Shown here: one piece after another, positions 33,172 to 43,099 of the stretch
How the letters are laid out: the number at the start of each line of letters is the position of its first letter
How positions within the stretch are numbered: the stretch's first letter is position 1
Assembly (NCBI RefSeq): GCF_002104995.1
Contig: NW_024468261.1
Location: forward strand, 310,001-374,000
Reading direction: 5' to 3'
DNA: 64,000 nt
Source: Linderina pennispora
Taxonomy: Eukaryota > Kickxellomycota > Kickxellomycetes > Kickxellales > Kickxellaceae
Made by a program: the position numbers and the translations under genes
Notes under the pieces: generated by a model
Seen by the model: the letters and a program-made list of their open reading frames with translations, nothing else
Database searches by the model: none
What the model was told of the DNA's origin: nothing

Positions 33172-33547
33172 GGCTAATGGCTGGGCGGTGTGCTTGAAGA
33201 AATGCTGCTTGGTTGAAGCAAAAAGCGAAAAGGGCTGTAGCAGCGGGAGAAAGAAAGAAGAAAGAGGAAAAAGGGAGGGGAAATGCGATGCTGGGATGTT
33301 TTTTCTACGCCTTTTCAGTCCTGCTCGTGTCTGCCGAGTGTGGTAAGACGGGAAAAAACTTTTGACCCCCCTTGCACCCAGCGGAAAGCGCGCCTGTCAG
33401 CACAGACAGCCCGCGTCGATCGCTTGATTTGATTTCTTGCCGAATCAGGGGTGGCAGTTGGGTGTGCAGTGCCGCAATTCGCAGCTTCATTCCTGCTCTC
33501 TTCTTTTCCAGGCGACATTCCTTGTATAGCTCAGCAACCCACTAGCA
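33172..33547. promoter_or_regulatory. Shared divergent promoter (HPRT / LSm7)
   Basis: 376 bp lie between the two start codons. It is purine-rich (GAAAGAAAGAAGAAAG) on the HPRT side, with no TATA box seen. Confidence 0.5.
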
Positions 33548-34128
33548 ATGCGCGACGGCACCAGGTACTACAACAGAGGCGGCGGCAACCAGCGCGGCGG
33601 CGGCCACTTCAACAGCAACAGTGGCAGCGGGAATTACCGGAGCAACAACCATGGACACCACGATGAGCGCGAGCAAAAGGAAAAGAGGAAGCGTGACGCG
33701 ATCTTCGACCTCAACAGATACTCGGACAAGCGTATTCGTGTAAAGTTCCAGGGCGGCCGTGAAGGTACGAGGCCAATAGCAACCACAGTGGTGGATGGAG
33801 CGTGGCAGGCTGGCTGATACTAACTGTATTTCACCATGTAGTCACCGGCGTACTCAAGGGCTTCGACCAGCTGATGAACATTGTGCTTGACGATGCGGTG
33901 GAAACTCTGCGTGGTAAGGAAAGCGTGCAAGCAAAGGAGCCTGCAGGCGGCGAGTAAACCACGCACACTAATAGTATAATTTATGTAGCGCACGACAATG
34001 GCGAGGCGGCGCAGGCCGAGACAACGCGCAAGGTCGGGCTGGTGGTCCTGCGCGGGCCCAGCATCATTCTCATTTCGCCGACAGACGGATCAGAAGAGAT
34101 TGCGAACCCGTTCGTCCAGGTCGAGTAG
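33548..34128 (+). CDS. LSM7: LSm7, Sm-like subunit of U6 snRNP / mRNA-decay ring
   Basis: Three exons (33548-33764, 33842-33913, 33989-34128) total 429 nt, 142 residues, with no frameshift. Introns are 77 and 75 bp; the first has a perfect TACTAAC branch site at 33818-33824. The Sm fold is clear: IFDLNRYSDKRIRVKFQGGR (Sm1), VTGVLKGFDQLMNIVLDDAV and LGLVVLRGPSIILISP (Sm2). LSm7 belongs to the LSm2-8 ring on U6 snRNA and the cytoplasmic LSm1-7 ring that promotes decapping. Unusually, about 50 residues precede the Sm fold: a Gly/Arg/Asn-rich segment (RYYNRGGGNQRGGGHFNSNS) and a charged linker. Typical LSm7 has only about 10. Confidence 0.93.
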
Positions 34129-34726
34129 GGGCGTCTTTCTGCAATCAAATACAAAAAGTGCATAACCAGCCCGTGTGGCATAAATCAATGTGGGCTCATG
34201 CGCAATGGCAGGCATACCCCCCGCACATGCGCCTTAGGTAGTAGCAGACGCTATAGGCTGAACGACAGCATGGAATATGCGGGTGCTGTCTGCGCAGATT
34301 GGTCTGGCCCAGCCCAGCCGGCAGGTGGGACGCAGGCGCCTGGAATTGTGTTTCAAAGATGCCACATTATGCACTCCCGGCGTCTGAGTGAAGCCTATGG
34401 CAAGCCTCGGATATGAGCTAGAAGTCTGGTGCAGTGTTGGCTAGAGAGCCTTGCATGCGATTAGCCTTGGGAGCAAATGGACAGACACAGGGTTGGTCCG
34501 GGGATTGGTGGGCCTCCGTGGAGGTTTGCACGTGAAGGGGCAACCGCGAGCACGCCAAGTGTTGGTTTTTCTTGGGCTATAAAATCGATGGCTTTTTTTC
34601 AGCTCTCCTTTTCAGCTTCACTTTATTATTATTTTGTAAATTCACTTTAGCTTTCTGTCGTCCAGACTACCAACACCCAAGAACACACTCCTTTGTATCC
34701 TTTTCAGCACACTTGTACAGCACACG
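34129..34726. promoter_or_regulatory. Intergenic region with FAD1 promoter (TATA at 34578-34584)
   Basis: 598 bp lie between LSm7 and FAD synthase, which point the same way. TATAAAA at 34578-34584 lies about 143 bp before the FAD1 ATG and is followed by a CT-rich leader. The left part shows nothing recognisable. Confidence 0.5.
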
Positions 34727-35622
34727 ATGGTTTCGCGGACCAGCACCACCAACCCCTTAGACTTCGCAGCGCTCAGCGCAGCTACATACGGCATTGCCGC
34801 CCAGCCGACGAAATTCGGCGCCAAGGTCGCACACGCACTCGAGGTCATTGAGGAGGCGATCGGCACATACGGGTAAGTGGGATTAGTAAGCCAAGGGGAA
34901 TGCGCATAGGGAGGCGAGACCTGGCGGATAAACTAATACGCATCTTGCATAGACCGTCGCGGATCGCACTGAGCTTCAATGGCGGCAAGGATTGCACGGT
35001 TCTGATGCACCTGCTGCGGGCAGCGCTGTACCGGACAAGCACACCAAAGGCATCGGCGAGCGGTGGACGGGCAGCCCTGCCACTGCTGTCTCTGTACGTG
35101 GTGTCCTCGAAGGCATTCGCAGAGATGGACGATTTCGTGGAGGAGTCAGTTGGGCGGTACCGCCTGCAGCTGGTGCGCGAGGGCGGCGGGATGCGGCAAG
35201 GCCTGGAGGAATTCAAGGCGTCGTTCCCACATGTGCAAGCAATCTTCGTGGGCACACGGCGCGACGACCCGCACGGCAAGAACTTAGACTTTTTCTCGCC
35301 AACGGACAACGGGTGGCCCGAGTTCACGCGCGTGAACCCTGTCCTGGACTGGTCGTTTGACGATATCTGGGAGTTTATCCGATCTGCAGACGTGCACTAC
35401 TGCGGGCTGTATAACCAGGGATATACATCGCTGGGCGATGTCGACGAGACAGTGCGGAATCCGGCGCTATGCGAGAGGGATGGAGTATATCGACCGGCGT
35501 GGTCGCTGAAGAACTGCGATCTGGAGCGGCACGGGAGGACCTCGAACATGACGGTGTCGCCATTGCCCATTGCGCAGGTGGCGGGCACGCAGGCAGTCAG
35601 CGAGCAGCAGATGGCGCGGTAA
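34727..35622 (+). CDS. FAD1: FAD synthase (FMN adenylyltransferase, PAPS-reductase fold)
   Basis: Exon 1 (34727-34872) and exon 2 (34953-35622) are joined across an 80-bp intron (GTAAGT donor, ACTAAT branch, CATAG acceptor), giving an intact 271-residue protein. The nucleotide-binding PP-loop is ALSFNGGKDCTVLMHLL. Other Fad1 motifs are FVGTRRDDPHG, RVNPVLDWSFDDIWEFI, YCGLYNQGYTSLG and RPAWSLKNCDLERHGR. Fad1 adenylates FMN with ATP to make FAD in the cytosol and mitochondria. There is no molybdopterin-binding domain of the kind fused in animal FLAD1; the length is that of the fungal single-domain enzyme. No frameshift. Confidence 0.95.
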
Positions 35623-37230
35623 TATTCATCTTTGTAGCGATCTAGAAATCAACAGCCTTCTCTCCCCAAATTGCCATGGCCGGCAGGCTTTAATTTGACT
35701 GCAGGACGTACGCAAATGGACGATTCGCAACAACACGCGGTGGAGCGGCAAGTATGCGGGCTGAAAAATGTTGGCTTGGCGAACCAGGTGTTGGTAGATC
35801 AACAGAATGTGGGTTGCGCCAGAGAGGAGATGGGAGGTGCCAATCCCTCTTGTGGTTTGCTGGCTTCAGCAGGTTTTGGGCCAGTCTGGCGTTTCCAGCA
35901 ACCCGCCAAAGTAGCAAAGGACCGCCCGGCCACTAGCACTGTCAGCCGGCTATGCCAGGGAGGGATGGCCTGAGAGCCCCACTGGATTCGGGGCTGAGCC
36001 GAGGCGAGCGGCGGCGGACGTGGCGGCTGCAGATGACGAGAGTACCAGTCAAATAGAGCTTGTTGTACGACCGCCCATCCCATCCCTCCCCAAAGCACAC
36101 GTTCGGTGTGGGTTGGGCGTGCGCGCTTTGGCGCAGCACTAGCGTTAGCGACAACACGAATGGTGCGAATCACTGCAAGTCCCGTCGCAGCCAAACGATC
36201 GATTATCAGTGCAGGCCGCTTCGAAAAGCAAACAGGAGGCTCTTCAAAGGGAGATGTCTGCAAGAGCAATGCACTGGCAAGCAAGGTGGCATTTGAGTGC
36301 AGCGGGGGGTGCGCAGGCGGAGAGAGGAAAAGTAATTCCTCCGGCAAGGCGAATTGCCGCCTTTTTGTTCCTATTTTCTTCGTCGTCGTCAGCAGCAGCC
36401 ATATTTTTTTTTTCACTCGAGCAACAGCGCACAGAACCACTTTTTCCTCCACTCTGCCGCTTGATTATTATTTTTCCCCACACTTTCCCTCCCCGCATCA
36501 TCTTGGCGCCTCGGACACAATCACCTTCTGTTCATTGTCCAGCGTTGCGCCCTGACACACGCACACACCCTTCTCCGAGTCTGTCGGCCAGGGGGAATCA
36601 ATACCACTCGTGCATCTGCAGCCCGCGTATCATTTGCACTAGCCGATAGCTAAAACACGTCCTCTGACTCGGGCAGGGTCAGACCACCGTCAAAAGAAAA
36701 TAAGGCCGCTCAGCCAACAGCCCTTATTTCTCTCCTCTCCTCTGCCTTGAATTACTCCCTTTTACTCTCTTATCCAAGCAAACTTTCGTTCAATTACTGC
36801 GCTTTGCTGTCTGTCCAGCAGATCCCTTCAATTCCTTTCCCGGTTCCTGGACTCACAAAGAGCCGCAAAGGCGAAAGCTTTCTCTTTTACCCATTGCTCA
36901 CACGACAGCGCCATTCCCTGTTGGCCAGCATACTGGCATAGAATAGCCCACCTCCTTTTACAAAGGGTAAGTGCAGGTTCTTTCGGTGTTGCCATGGGCG
37001 TGTTTATTTTTAAAACGCTGGCAGGGCTGGGCAGCCTGGCAATTACAAATGAGATGGGCGCACATTTCCCAAATAGTACTGGCATGGCGATCCGGCCCGA
37101 CATATCAACACCAGCAACAACGCCATGGCGGAAGTGGCATTAACAATGCAGCTCATTACGTAGGGAGGACCAGTTTGGGACCGACGAATAAAGTAGGCGG
37201 GGACCACTACACATTATTGTTTTATAAGCG
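35623..37230. other. Intergenic region and probable 5' leader of the FPGS-like gene
   Basis: 1.6 kb with no recognised gene. From about 36440 it is strongly C/T-rich (leader-like). A GTAAGT donor at 36967 and a TTTTATAAG acceptor ending at 37228 outline a possible 262-bp 5'-UTR intron placed two bases before the ATG at 37231. Confidence 0.45.
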
Positions 37231-39142
37231 ATGATCGCGACACATGGAGATGCATATCCGCGGGCCCGGCTGCCCCGATCGCCGTACAGCAATCACGCAC
37301 CGGTTTCACACACACATGGCTACGGCCACACGCCGGGGACGCGATCGCCGCCGCCATCTCTGCGTAGCACACCGTCGGCGCGCACAGTCCTGTTTGTGTA
37401 CCGGAGCCACGGCGGCATGACACTGGTGTACCTGGACTCGATGCTAGCACAGCTGCGAGCGAGCCATCCAGAGGCAGCGCCGACATACGGGATAATCCTG
37501 GACGACCACGCGCTGCATGCGCGCGAGCGAATCACGGTGTGTGGAGAGCCCGTGGACAGCATGCTGTTTAATAGCACGGTCAAGGAGGTGCTGGAGGGGC
37601 TTCCGGGGCGGCAGCGGGCGCGTGCGGGAACACAGAAGAGTGCGACGGAGAAGCTCGACGACCTGCTGGTGGACATTGCGCTGCGCGTGTTTGAGAAACT
37701 GCGCGTGACGCTGATCGCCATTGCAGTGTCAGAGCCGGTCCCGACGCCGGTGGACGCAATGGGGCTGCTGCCGAGTGCATACCAGGCCAAGGGCGCAAAG
37801 AGACCGGATGACGACACAGGCTTTCTGGAGCACATGGTTATAGAGCGGTTCAAGCCGGCGACGATTCTGTGCGGGTTCGAGTCGCTGCCGTCGTACGCGG
37901 AGCAGCTGCCAAACAACTGGCGGGCGCGGCTGATGTACATGCTGCGGCACCAGATTCAGATCGTGTCGTCGTCGCAGCCGCGCATCGTGCGAATGCAGCT
38001 GCACAGCGTGGCACAAATCTTTAGCATCCCGGTGGTGTTTGCAGCGTCGCTGTCGACTATGCCGGCGTGCAAGGGCATCCAGCTGGGGGTATTTGGACCG
38101 GGGCAGAACCGGTCTGCCAAGCTGGCAATGGCACTGTGCCAGGCGTGGACAGAGGCGTGCGGGCTGACGAAGCACCACCCCCTGACACAGGGGATCGAGA
38201 AGGCGGGGCCGACAATCCCGGCGACGATCACGCTCCGAGCACCGGTCCGGCGGCCATCAGTGACGGCAGCGAGCTCGATCTCGCTGGCAGCGCACACGGC
38301 GCAGTGGATGGTGCGGGGGCTGGTCTCGGCGCGGTGCCCAGGGCGGTTCTACTCGGTGGTGAGGAAGACGCGGATAGCGGCGAGCTGGCACTTCAATGCG
38401 GCAGAGACGCCGTCGGACTATGGGCTTACCGGCGAGTGGTTTGCGTCACTGGGGACGAGCAGTCCGCGGGTGCTGCTGATACACCTGCCCGGACTCGTTT
38501 ATCAGCAGCGTGCGGTACCGCAGCGAGACGACAGGGCAGTGGCTGACGGCGGACTACCGGGATCTGCTGCGGAGTCTGCACAAGCCGCTGCGCAGGCAGA
38601 CGTGGACCCACTGCATATTTGCAACGAACGCGCTGCACGAGTCGAACGTGATTGACTCAAATGTGCCGCCGGAGCTGTCACAGCACGTGCTGCGCGACTA
38701 CTGGACGGAGCTGACGGGGATGGGGCAGGAGCAGATATACATTGCGCCGAGCCTGGCCAGCGCGCTGAAGTTCATTGCAACCAGGTTCTCGGCGCAGATG
38801 GCGTCGCCAACCACGCCGACTAGCAGCATGGCGAGCCTGGTATCGGCGACACAGGGGCGGGGGCCGGTGCTGAATACGAGCATGCCGACGCTGACGCCGC
38901 GGTCGCTGAGCAAGAGCGCGACGATCTCAATCGACAACCTGCGGGCGCGGCGGCGCAAGTTCTCGATAGCCAATATGGGCAGCGGGGCGGGGCCCGATCC
39001 TCTGGTGGCGACGCTGCCTGCGCGGATGCGGCAGGGGTCGCAGAGCATTGTGGATCTGGGACAGCTGGTGGCGCCGGTGGAGGTGCTGGTGACAGGGTCC
39101 AAGTCGTTTGTGCACTCGGCGATGCTGGTGGTGCAGCGGTAG
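37231..39142 (+). CDS. Folylpolyglutamate synthase-like protein, probably catalytically dead
   Basis: The ATG at 37231 opens about 635 residues, with one shift near 38490. Four blocks align by eye with FPGS/Mur-ligase proteins: HARERITVCGEPVDSMLFN (FPGS 'VRERI.I.G.PIS..LF'), QLGVFGPGQNRSAKLAMALC (FPGS 'LAG.HQ..NA.LA'), IAASWHFNAAETPSDYGLTG (FPGS 'WYLDGAHT') and VEVLVTGSKSFVHSAMLVV (FPGS C-terminal 'VLVTGS.HLVG'). The ATP-binding loop AGTKGKGS is absent, replaced by FVYRSHGGMTL, and the catalytic DHT...E segment is also missing. FPGS adds glutamates to folates; this copy seems unable to. A disordered Ser/Thr-rich insert (38790-38990) is extra. It could be a pseudoenzyme paralogue; a fast-diverging true enzyme is less likely. 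Confidence 0.65.
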
Positions 39143-39189
39143 AGAGGCAGTTTTTGGTTGATTTAGAGTAATTTTATGTACAATTAGAG

Positions 39190-40609
39190 TCATAGCTTGC
39201 CGTTCTTTTGCAGCAGCAAGATGCGGTCCTCGATCTGCCTCAGAGAGCGCGCGGCGAGCTGCTTCTTGGAGGTGCATTTGATGGCGTAGGGCTTGAGGCC
39301 GAGTGTCTGGAAGCCGCGGATGACGGCTAGGGTTTCGGCGGCAGTCCAGATGGGGAGGGGCTCGGCTGGTTCGGCTGACGGGCTGGCGAACTTGGAGAGA
39401 TCGGGGAAGGGGATCACGGGGCGTGGGCGCTCTTCCTTGATTGCGCGGTGGATGGTCCTGGGCTGAGTGGCGGCGGTGGCAGATGGATCGAGCTGGATGG
39501 TAGCGAAGCCTGTTACCAGGTCGGCGATGTCGTTGGGAACCGGCTGCCTAGATTCAGCGTCCATTGGCAGCTGTGCCGCTGCTGGTGCTGGTGGTGCTGG
39601 TGGTGCTGCTGGCAGTTGTGGAGTCAGTGGCAAAGGCGTCGCTGTCTCCCTTGGCTGCCGAGTCTGGCGAGGCAGATTCCGGCGATACTGGCTCAGGCAC
39701 TCTTGGTTTCTCTGCAGATATCCTGCAGCATGCAAGCGATGCACTAACTCTGGCGACAGCGTCGGAAATCCTGGCAGCGGCTTTCGCGGGCGACTCTTTG
39801 GGCGACTCGCGGGGAGTCAGATCAGACCTGCTGCAGGCAGCCGGCAGCCGGCGGTCGGCGCTGATGGAGGCGCGGCCAAACTCGTACCGCGCGTATTCAA
39901 CGCAGAGGCTGGGCGACGACTTTGCCCTGACGCGCAGCGGACGGGCAAGCGGCAGATCGCCGCAGGTGGGGCATCTGTGCTGGATGTTCTTCAGCAGCGC
40001 GCGGTGCCTAGCAGAGGTTTCCTCGAAGTGGCAGGGGGCGCACAGGGTGCGGAACCCCTCCAGGCCGCAGACCCCGCCGCCCTCCTGCACATCGACAATA
40101 TGCGCGGCCTCCCAGAACATGCCGGGCAGGAACTGCTCCTGCATGCTATTCAGCGGCTTGCGCATCTTGTTCCCCCACTCGGCGTTCTGCTCAGACTTCC
40201 ACTGCCTTACGAGCCTGCGGCGCTGCGCAAGCCCAGTGCAGCTGTTTGCCTGCTTGAGCATCTGGAAGGTGTCGACTGTGCACTGGTCGCAGATGCCGCG
40301 GTCGCGCTGGTACAGCTGCTTGCGCACGTACTGGCCATCGCGTCGGACCGTGTATTCATGCCGGCACTGCGTGCCTGCGCAGAAGGGCTGGCCGGATGTC
40401 TCCAGCCCGCACCACCGGCAGAGCGGCCGGCCGTGCGGGCCTAGCGGTAGAGAGTGCGAGTCGCGCGCGTCAACACGTACCGGCGCCTCTAGGAAGCGCC
40501 GGTACCGCAGCCCCGGGTACTGCTCGAGCAGGCGCTGGGCTGGAAGGTACTTGTCGTGGAGCGGCACGACGGGCACGTAGAGCGTGGGCGGACCGGGTTG
40601 CGGGCTCAT
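39190..40609 (-). CDS. HNH-nuclease domain protein with C-terminal SANT-like helix
   Basis: The ATG at 40609 (MSPQPGPPTLYVPVVPLHDK) opens about 470 residues, with one shift near 39570. A zinc-ribbon-like part (CRWCGLETSGQPFC, C-x2-C) leads to RDGQYVRKQLYQRDRGICDQ and the HNH core FWEAAHIVDVQEGGGVCGLE...LCAPCHFEET, which carries the His, Asn-equivalent and His/Cys zinc pattern of ZRANB3-type HNH domains. A long disordered Ser/Ala/Pro linker follows. The C-terminus, IWTAAETLAVIRGFQTLGLK...RSLRQIEDRILLL, resembles a SANT/Myb-like DNA-binding helix. ZRANB3 uses its HNH domain to cut stalled replication forks, but no helicase domain is present here. DNA-repair endonuclease is an inference. It is convergent with the FPGS-like gene, 47 bp away. 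Confidence 0.7.
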
Positions 40610-40728
40610 TTGGTCATGGATTGCAGGGGGCTCTCGCTCATTAAACCCCAAATGCTATACACAGGTAGTTGAGAATAAAAACGAAGTTGCAGAAAGAAAA
40701 CAAAAACAAAAGAGCCACCTGACGATTG

Positions 40729-41705
40729 CTACGACTCCTCGCCCTTGAACCGCAGGGACGACAGGATCACGCCGGCAGCGACGCCGACGTTCAGCGAGTC
40801 AAAGTATCTGGGCAGCTCCGACCGCATAGGGATGCTGAGCAGCACATGGCTCATGTCCAGCACCGAGGAGCGCACGCCGCCGCCCTCATTGCCCAGCACC
40901 AGCAGCACGGGGCGGTCGATCTCGCCCATCCCGCCGACGGTGGCCATCCGGGGGTCTCCCGAGGCGCCCGCGGCGGCGCTGACCACCAGCCAGCCGTTCT
41001 CGCGCGACTTCTCGACGAACCTGTCGACATTGCGGCAGCGCAAGAAGCGCGTGGCCTCCAGGGCGCCGGCACTGGCCTTGGCCACCACCGCATTCGGAAC
41101 ACACGAGTCCTTGCGCGACGCAACCAGGCCGTCGGCGCCAAAGAACATAGCCGAGCGCACAATCGACCCCAGGTTACGCGGGTCCTGCACCCGGTCCACC
41201 AGCACCCACAGCGGGAATGGCCGCTGCGGCGTCAGCTGCGTGCGCGTGGTCTGGATCTCCACCCAGTACTGCGAGTCAGCGAGCGGCCCCAGCTGCTTGC
41301 ACTCGTCGGCCGCCAGGATGGTCGGCCTTCAGGACTATGCCCTGGTGGAGGTTGCCCAGGGACATGCGGTCGAGGAGATCCCGGGGCACATGCTTGACTG
41401 GAATGTCCTGCTGCGCTGCCAGCTCCAGCGCCCGCATGCGCTCTGGCGCCGGTGCATCGCCCTCGCGCTGGTGCTGCACGTACAGGCCGTAGACCTGCCG
41501 CGTCCCCTGAGAGAGCGCTGCCTAGCACCGGCTGCATGCCATAGAGAAAGTCCATGCTATTGCGCATCATCATGTTGCTGGTCAGCGGGTATTTGACTGA
41601 CGGGTGTGGGCCGCGCTTCTTGGACTTGCCGCTAGCGTAAAACCGGCATTGTGCTTTGCTAACGCTCAGGGAATTGCGCACCACCGTCCGTGTCCATGCA
41701 AACAT
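40729..41705 (-). CDS. MRM1: Mitochondrial rRNA 2'-O-ribose methyltransferase (MRM1, SpoU family)
   Basis: The ATG at 41705 begins MFAWTRTVVRNSLSVSKAQC, a mitochondrial-type presequence, then KKRGPHPSVKYPLTSN. The SpoU substrate-binding region (YGLYVQHQREGDA; PVKHVPRDLLDRM; HQGIVLKA) follows, and then the knotted SPOUT domain with motif 1 LVDRVQDPRNLGSIVRSAMFFGADG, motif 2 LLVLGNEGGGV and motif 3 SLNVGVAAGVIL. The enzyme methylates a guanosine in the large mitochondrial rRNA with SAM. It has about 325 residues. Two shifts (near 41530 and 41328) interrupt the N-terminal half; the catalytic half is intact. It shares a 192-bp divergent promoter with the next gene. Confidence 0.9.
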
Positions 41706-41897
41706 TGATAAAAAAAAAACTTTGCGAGCTAGGAAAAAAAAAAAAAGATAGCTGAGATCGATATTCAGCCAGCCATTTTTTAATTTTACAAAAGCATCCT
41801 TGGGATACGTGATCCCACGAAACCCTATTTCGCCTCTTGTATTTTTTTTTAAATTGCACACGAAGCCCTGCTCAATTGAATTTATTTGTCTTTTGCA
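41706..41897. promoter_or_regulatory. Compact divergent promoter (MRM1 / unknown nuclear protein)
   Basis: 192 bp lie between two start codons, with two A-runs (41710-41718, 41733-41744) and a T-run (41848-41854). No TATA box is seen. Confidence 0.5.
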
Positions 41898-43059
41898 ATG
41901 CGACGGCCAGCCAAGAAAAGGAAGAAGGAGCAGGCCACACAACCAGCGGAGATCTGGCCGAGTACTGGGACATCGAAATAGTCGACGAGCGGCCGCATGG
42001 CCCCACACAAACAACCCTGACCATGTGGAGCCGCACCCTGTCGCGCTCGCAAGAGCCCAAGACGTCCGACTGCGTGCTGCTCGACGACAGCCGGCATTCC
42101 CTGTCCGGCGCCACAGCCCCTGTGCACCAGGCAATCGCCGCAGCCTGCCTCGTCGTCGCCTATCGTACTGGATGAGGTGGTGGAGCTGAGCGACAGCGAT
42201 GTGGAGGAGGTGAAGCCGAAGCGGATGCGCTATGAGTCGTCGCCGGTCATGCTGAATGCCAGCAGCCCGACGGTGCAGAGGTTTAATGCGGCCATGCAGA
42301 CCGTGCTGGTGGACTGCACGCAGGCCGCTGGATGGCGAGGATTCGCTGCCGAGCTCGCCTTACTCCGGGCTGACAGAGCTGTGGGCGCGCAGGAGCCGGG
42401 AGGGGAGGGCGTGGTAGCAGCGCTGGAGGTTATTCCGGAGACCCCGGGCCAGTCGCCTGATCTCTCGGACCAACTGCCAGAGCTCGCAAATATACCACCC
42501 CTGGCAGAGCTGCACAGCGACCCGATCTCGGAGTTCAGGTCGGAAGAGAACAGCCTCGAGCAGCACGGCAATAGCGACCCGCTGGCCAGCATCACGCAAT
42601 GGTACCACGACAACCTGGAGCAGCCAGGGCGACTCCGGCCGAGCCATCGCATGGCAGCCAGCACAGCGAAGACGCGCACGCCTCTGGGTCCGAGTCGCCG
42701 CTGGAGGGATTCTGCAGTCTGCAGAATGCATCGCAGATGGATGCGTCGGAGCGCGACCTTGTACTATAACCAGTTCCAGCCCACGCGCAGCCACACGGCA
42801 CCGCATGCACAGCCACGGCCAGGCGCCATTTACGTCGGCAGCAGCCGGGCGCCGGTGGGCGGGCAGCGGGCGTCTGGCAGCATCGCACAGTGCGCCGGTG
42901 CGCCCGGTTGTGTTGTCAAGCAGCGCGCAGAATGGCCAGCGGTCACGGCAGCAGCAGGCGGTGGGCTTCACGGTGTGCAATCACTATGCAGCCGATCCGT
43001 TCCTGGATGTCGAAGCGTCGCTGAACTGGGAGGGCGGCGGGGCGTCGCGGTTCGGGTAA
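41898..43059 (+). CDS. Unknown nuclear protein with NLS, SUMO-interaction-like motif (frameshifted)
   Basis: The ATG at 41898 gives a basic nuclear-localisation-type start (MRRPAKKRKKEQATQPA). After a shift follow DLAEYWDIEIVDERPHG, QTTLTMWSRTLSRS and SDCVLLDDS. After another shift come VLDEVVELSDSDVEEVKPKR, a hydrophobic VVEL core followed by acids that fits a SUMO-interaction motif. Ser/Pro/Glu-rich disorder then leads to a C-terminus VCNHYAADPFLDVEASLNWE ending at 43059. At least four one-base shifts are needed to connect these segments (about 385 residues). No family is recognised. QTTLTMW is only a weak PIP-like match. The composition suggests a chromatin- or repair-associated protein (inference). 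Convergent with TAF5, 40 bp away. Confidence 0.5.
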
Positions 43060-43099
43060 GAGCCAGCATGGGATCATTCAAACATGTATTTTTTCTCGC

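Noticed and set aside
40745-41596. 283-codon plus-strand frame antisense to MRM1
   Set aside because: MRM1 SPOUT motifs are unmistakable on the other strand; this frame is its shadow.
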